Position numbers and translations under genes: made by a program. Positions 60,633 to 64,000 of a DNA stretch of 64,000 nucleotides are shown here, piece by piece (the stretch's first letter is position 1; each line of letters starts with the position of its first letter). Below the pieces are notes generated by a model. It did not search any database and had not been told where the DNA came from. It saw only the letters and a program-made list of their open reading frames with translations. This DNA is from CAKUFA01 sp963618735 (GTDB taxonomy: Bacteria; Bacillota; Clostridia; Christensenellales; Aristaeellaceae): contig CAVEUM010000010.1 in NCBI GenBank assembly GCA_963618735.1, positions 16,123-80,122 of the forward strand, written 5' to 3'.

Positions 60633-63077
60633 TTATTTGTTTTGTATGTATGCTTCGGAGAAATAGAAGGGAATGTTGGACGGGTAAATCGGAAGCTTCT
60701 GCCCCCCTGTTAACTCTTTCAATTTATTGACGTATTTCTTTGATCCAACCAATCCGCTAAGGTCACTTATTCTGGTATAGAATTTTATGCTTTTGGTGGT
60801 TTCCCCGCAGGCTGTGCATATGAGCTTGATTACTGCCTGTCGTCCGAAAAGCTGACTGCGTTTGCCGGTATAATCGGTTTCTCTGTCTATGCAGCCGTGG
60901 ATGGTTGCCGTTTCGGTTTTGCCGCAGACGGAGCACACAGCGGTGTAGCGGCAGCCGTCTTTCGTGGACTGCCAGTCATGATCCATTTCCTCCTGTGTGC
61001 CGCAGTTGGCGCACAATAGCGTCCTCTTGCAGCCGTCAGCTTCAATAACCGTCCACTGATGCGCATTGGGGTCATCCGCGCAGGAAACAGCAGACATGTT
61101 CAGCTTTCCTGTGGCCTCATTGTAGAATTTCTTGTGGGCGTTGGTTACTTTTCCGCAGCGTGCACACTCGGCAGTATAGTAGTCACCATCCTGTCCCGTG
61201 ATCTTCCAGTTGTGGCCAACAGGCGGAAACCAGCGGTTGCAATCCCAGCATTGCATGGCTGTATCGCACCAATATGAAGTTTCACTTTTCGTACCATCAG
61301 AAGTAGGAAGGATGTCTCGGCTTTCATGCAGCGCGGTATGGGCGCAGAGGCACTGCGCCTGATTGAGGGAGACCTCTTCCATCGTTGCATCGCAATAGTG
61401 GCATTTCAAAAGGAAATGATCTGCTGCACCGCTTCTTACACCGCCTCTGTTGGTAACATACCAGCAGTGGGACGATGGGGTTTCCTCGTGCTTGCCGCAG
61501 ATTACGCAGGTTCTGGGCGACTGGCAGTTTCTTTCTTCATAGTCCCATTTGTGCAAACAGTTGGAGCGCTGGTATTCCTCCACGGTCTCCTCGCTTTCGC
61601 AGGGATAGATGATGATGTTGGGCGACTCCGTCTGAATTTCGATGACCGCATCATCCTGTTGGAAGACCACTGGCTCAGGCGTGGTGATGATGACCGCTTC
61701 AGGCGCAGGCGTAGCCGTCGTGAGGGTGCCTCGGTAGAAGGTGATGGTGAACTTTGCGGTGGGTCTCGGGGTCGGCGTAGGGGAGGGCGCAGCTGTGTCA
61801 TCCGGTACCGTGCGTGCGGCGGCCTCCGCAGCTTCCATGGCCTCTTTGGACCCGAAGTCAATCATCAGCACACTGCCGCAGCGCTTGAAGATGATGCGGT
61901 CGAGGTTCTTTTCCGCGATGCTGTCCAGCTCCGTGTAGCCCAGGGAAACATTCAGCGTGCTCAGCTCGAACACCGCGCCGCAGGAAGTGGTGATGGTCAG
62001 CACATGACCGTCCATTTTTGCCCCTGTGATGGTCAGCTCCTGATCGTTTTCCGTCAGCGTCAGGGTCATGTTGTCCCCAATGAAGCCGGACTGCATGCCC
62101 AGCTGCCTGGCAGGCTCGGAGGCGGTCAGACGCATCCAGGAATTTTCAGGGTCACGCTCCGCTGCCAGCGTAATGCTGTTCAGCGTGGCTTCCTCGCGTC
62201 TGAGGGAATAGCCGCCGCCCACTTGCTTGATGGCGCTGGTCAGCGTCAGGTCGGTCAGGTCGCCGTTGTCGTTGACGTTGCCGTATGCGTCGGGAATCGG
62301 GGTGGCTTCCGCTTCAGCCCTGGCTTCCTCGTCCACCTCGGTTTTGCCGCAGCGGGTGCACTTGTAGGTGTAGCCGTCGGAGGTTGTCCAGTTGTGTCCT
62401 AAGGCCCTCAGCGGCTCGCTGTAGGCGTCTCCGCAGCGGCTGCAGGTATAAGTCACGCTGCCGTTTCCTGCGCATGTAGCGGCCTTGCGAGCGCTTTCTG
62501 CGTAGCTGTGACCCAGGGCAGGGGATTCCTCGGCGTAGCTTGCGCCGCAGTTTTCACGGTCGCAGGTGTAAATCACTTTGCCGACTTCCGCGCAGGCGGC
62601 GTCCTTGCGCTCGGTTTCCACATAATGGTGTCCGAGCGGCTCGCCTGTGGTTTCATGAATCTGCATTGTGCCGCACTTGGAACAGTCGACATACTTGGTC
62701 TCGGGCTCCGTGCAGGTGGCTGCTGCAAAGTGAAGCGGCCCCGCCTGGTCATGGCCTGTCGGCTCAATCGATACTTCATAGATGTCCTCGCAGCCGCTGC
62801 ACATGTACAAAATGGCACCCGGCTCGGTGCAGGTCGGCTCGATGCGCTCGAATTCCGCATATGCATGGGGCGCTTTTTCCCCGACATATCGGAAGGTATC
62901 CCAGTCCCAGGCATAGCACTCGGTGCACTCATTCACGTGGATTTCGGGCTCCTTGCACGTGGCCGCATAGACCCGTTCTGCGTAGGTGTGCACATGCTCC
63001 GAGTCGGCATTCGCCGTCGGAACAACCGTGAGCAGCAGACAGAGCGTCAGCAGCAGGGAAAGTGTTTTCTTGAACAT
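60633..63077 (-). CDS. Secreted protein with Cys-pair repeats
   Basis: An 814-residue exported protein with signal peptide MFKKTLSLLLTLCLLLTVVP then ANA. Residues 30-250 hold about six repeats of the pattern AATC-x-E-x-G-x-x-x-Y-x-C-x-x-C-G, each ending in LGH or a close variant. A beta-rich middle section follows, then a Thr/Pro linker (AAPSPTPTPRPTAKF) and a second block of CxxC units (CVICGKH, CHYCDAT, CWDCNRW, CARCGK, CANCGT, CSVCGK, CTACGE). No LPXTG motif or C-terminal membrane helix is seen. Zinc-binding or disulfide-bonded repeats are both possible. Function unknown. The gene starts 37 bases after tetR. Confidence 0.82.
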   Translation of the reverse strand: MFKKTLSLLLTLCLLLTVVPTANADSEHVHTYAERVYAATCKEPEIHVNECTECYAWDWDTFRYVGEKAPHAYAEFERIEPTCTEPGAILYMCSGCEDIYEVSIEPTGHDQAGPLHFAAATCTEPETKYVDCSKCGTMQIHETTGEPLGHHYVETERKDAACAEVGKVIYTCDRENCGASYAEESPALGHSYAESARKAATCAGNGSVTYTCSRCGDAYSEPLRALGHNWTTSDGYTYKCTRCGKTEVDEEARAEAEATPIPDAYGNVNDNGDLTDLTLTSAIKQVGGGYSLRREEATLNSITLAAERDPENSWMRLTASEPARQLGMQSGFIGDNMTLTLTENDQELTITGAKMDGHVLTITTSCGAVFELSTLNVSLGYTELDSIAEKNLDRIIFKRCGSVLMIDFGSKEAMEAAEAAARTVPDDTAAPSPTPTPRPTAKFTITFYRGTLTTATPAPEAVIITTPEPVVFQQDDAVIEIQTESPNIIIYPCESEETVEEYQRSNCLHKWDYEERNCQSPRTCVICGKHEETPSSHCWYVTNRGGVRSGAADHFLLKCHYCDATMEEVSLNQAQCLCAHTALHESRDILPTSDGTKSETSYWCDTAMQCWDCNRWFPPVGHNWKITGQDGDYYTAECARCGKVTNAHKKFYNEATGKLNMSAVSCADDPNAHQWTVIEADGCKRTLLCANCGTQEEMDHDWQSTKDGCRYTAVCSVCGKTETATIHGCIDRETDYTGKRSQLFGRQAVIKLICTACGETTKSIKFYTRISDLSGLVGSKKYVNKLKELTGGQKLPIYPSNIPFYFSEAYIQNK

Positions 63078-63113
63078 GTCGGCACCCCTTTCATTTTCAA
63101 AAAAGAACAAACG

Positions 63114-63803
63114 TTATTCGTTGGCAAGCTTGAAGTCGAAACGCATTTCCAATTCGGAGAAAAGTCTTTGCATCACCTGGGAAGCAATCGCACGGATATC
63201 AAGGCTCAGAACGGTTTGAATGACGCGCTGGATTTCATCTTCGGGAATGGAGAACGCGCGGAGGCTCATCTGCAGGAAGCACGTCAGCTTTCTTTCCGGC
63301 GGAAATTCCTCGCTGCACTTGCTGACCATGAAACTGCGCATGATGCCTGACGTGCCGATTTCCAATTCGAGAAATTCGCGCGCACCGAGGCTTGGCAGAT
63401 ACGCGGAGAAAAGCCTCGGAAGCTCCGCTGCAGTTTTGCGCTGGACGAGGCTTAACAGAGACGGCTCGGTGTAAACGAGCACGTAAACCTCCCGCAGCTT
63501 CTCGTTCATTTCTGCAAGCGCGAGCTGAATGGCCGTCTCCGCGCCGTAGAGGAGCGGACCGCTTGCCTCCTTTCCGACAATGGCATCGGCAAAGGTAAAC
63601 TGGTTCTCAAACATGAAATCGCACAGCACGGACAACACCGCACTCTTGGCGGGAAAAATGTTGTAGAAGCTGCTTGCGCTGACCTTTGCCTCCTCAAGAA
63701 TCTGCTTCGGCGTTGTTTTCTCGTAGCCCTGCTCAAGGAACAGACGAACGCAGACGGACAGGATTCTTTTTCGGACAGCATCTTTGTCGTGGATTTGCTT
63801 CAT
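63114..63803 (-). CDS. TetR/AcrR-family transcriptional regulator
   Basis: A 229-residue TetR-type regulator. The N-terminal helix-turn-helix is clear: RILSVCVRLFLEQGYEKTTP then KQILEEAKVSASSFYNIFPA. The C-terminal ligand-binding half has no close match I recognise. The ATG at 63803 has AAAGGA upstream; a longer frame upstream crosses the promoter. The promoter carries a perfect-armed inverted repeat at the -10 box, so autoregulation is likely, and the secreted Cys-repeat gene downstream should be controlled with it. Confidence 0.92.
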   Translation of the reverse strand: MKQIHDKDAVRKRILSVCVRLFLEQGYEKTTPKQILEEAKVSASSFYNIFPAKSAVLSVLCDFMFENQFTFADAIVGKEASGPLLYGAETAIQLALAEMNEKLREVYVLVYTEPSLLSLVQRKTAAELPRLFSAYLPSLGAREFLELEIGTSGIMRSFMVSKCSEEFPPERKLTCFLQMSLRAFSIPEDEIQRVIQTVLSLDIRAIASQVMQRLFSELEMRFDFKLANE

Positions 63804-63827
63804 GGTGATGGTATTCCTTTCAACGCT

Positions 63828-63845
63828 ACTGGAACTGATTCCAGT
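63828..63845 (-). promoter_or_regulatory. Probable TetR operator
   Basis: ACTGGAA-TCAG-TTCCAGT: 7-base perfect arms around four bases, overlapping the end of the -10 box and the transcription start of the regulator gene. This is the classic position for autorepression. Confidence 0.75.
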
Positions 63846-63871
63846 ATACAATACGCATCTCAATCCGTCAA
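63843..63871 (-). promoter_or_regulatory. Promoter for the tetR/Cys-repeat operon
   Basis: TTGACG, 17 bases, TATACT on the minus strand. Confidence 0.85.
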
Positions 63872-63970
63872 GTGCCGAACGAAAAGAAAGATCCACTTTC
63901 TTGCCTGGCATATGCGTATGGAAGTCTTCCGTTGGGAAGTGGGATGTAGGGCACCCGCGCCTCGTATGGG

Positions 63971-63997
63971 GGGGAGGAGTTTATCGAACTCCTCCCC
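63971..63997. terminator. Hairpin at window end
   Basis: GGGGAGGAGTT and AACTCCTCCCC form an 11-bp stem. The T-tract, if any, lies beyond the window, so the gene it serves and its direction are unknown. Confidence 0.55.
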
Positions 63998-64000
63998 GTA

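Noticed and set aside
63114..63803. The TetR regulator as controller of the glycan locus
   Set aside because: It faces away, is separated by terminators, and its operator sequence (ACTGGAA arms) is not found in the 43.4-43.6 kb divergent promoter region.

Overview
This 64 kb window reads as chromosome from an anaerobic, rod-shaped bacterium of the Firmicutes, most likely a gut member of class Clostridia. That placement is inferred from strong AGGAGG ribosome-binding sites, sigma-A type promoters with 17-base spacers, frequent TTG starts, an FMN riboswitch before ribU, a preQ1-II-like riboswitch before queT, a maf-mreBCD-mrdA-minD-rodA cluster and Lpl-type sugar transporters. No rRNA, tRNA, insertion sequence, prophage or CRISPR array was seen.

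Layout. 1-0.6 kb: end of ftsZ. 0.7-4.9 kb (minus): riboswitch-led ribU followed by tsaE, tsaB, rimI, a peptidase E homologue and a D-2-hydroxyacid dehydrogenase, closely packed. 5-9 kb: a small acidic protein, a lipid kinase and a 732-residue protein of unknown family. 9-12.9 kb: a heterodimeric ABC exporter and a small cysteine-rich protein. 12.9-17.4 kb (minus): topB, an ATP-grasp protein, ychF. 17.5-20 kb: uppP and a D,D-carboxypeptidase, both cell-wall genes. 20-26.7 kb: two convergent ABC importers, one of the TrpXYZ type and one nucleoside/simple-sugar type. 26.9-29.3 kb: a GMP-synthase homologue with a degenerate glutaminase domain, and an M19 dipeptidase. 29.4-38.3 kb (minus): the elongation cluster maf-mreB-mreC-mreD-mrdA-minD-rodA. 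38.4-39.1 kb: queT with its riboswitch.

39.2-60.5 kb is a large carbohydrate locus and the most interesting part of the window. A divergent promoter region at about 43.4-43.6 kb drives two glycosidase genes leftward (GH106-like and a five-bladed beta-propeller enzyme). To the right it drives an LplB/LplC/LipO-type oligosaccharide importer, an SGNH acetylesterase, GH29, GH2, GH42, a class II aldolase, an Asp/Glu-racemase-family protein, GH127, a DUF1537/OtnK acid-sugar kinase and a BKACE (DUF849) enzyme. None of the hydrolases has a recognisable signal peptide. The locus therefore looks built to import an intact acetylated, branched plant-type oligosaccharide, dismantle it in the cytoplasm and send an unusual acid sugar through a kinase/aldolase/beta-keto-acid-cleavage branch. 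The exact substrate cannot be read from sequence.

60.6-63.9 kb (minus): an autoregulated TetR-type regulator followed by a secreted protein built of Cys-pair repeats. Start positions were chosen from ribosome-binding-site spacing and reading-frame limits; several differ from the longest possible frame, and two genes (topB, the carboxypeptidase) appear to use non-standard start codons.
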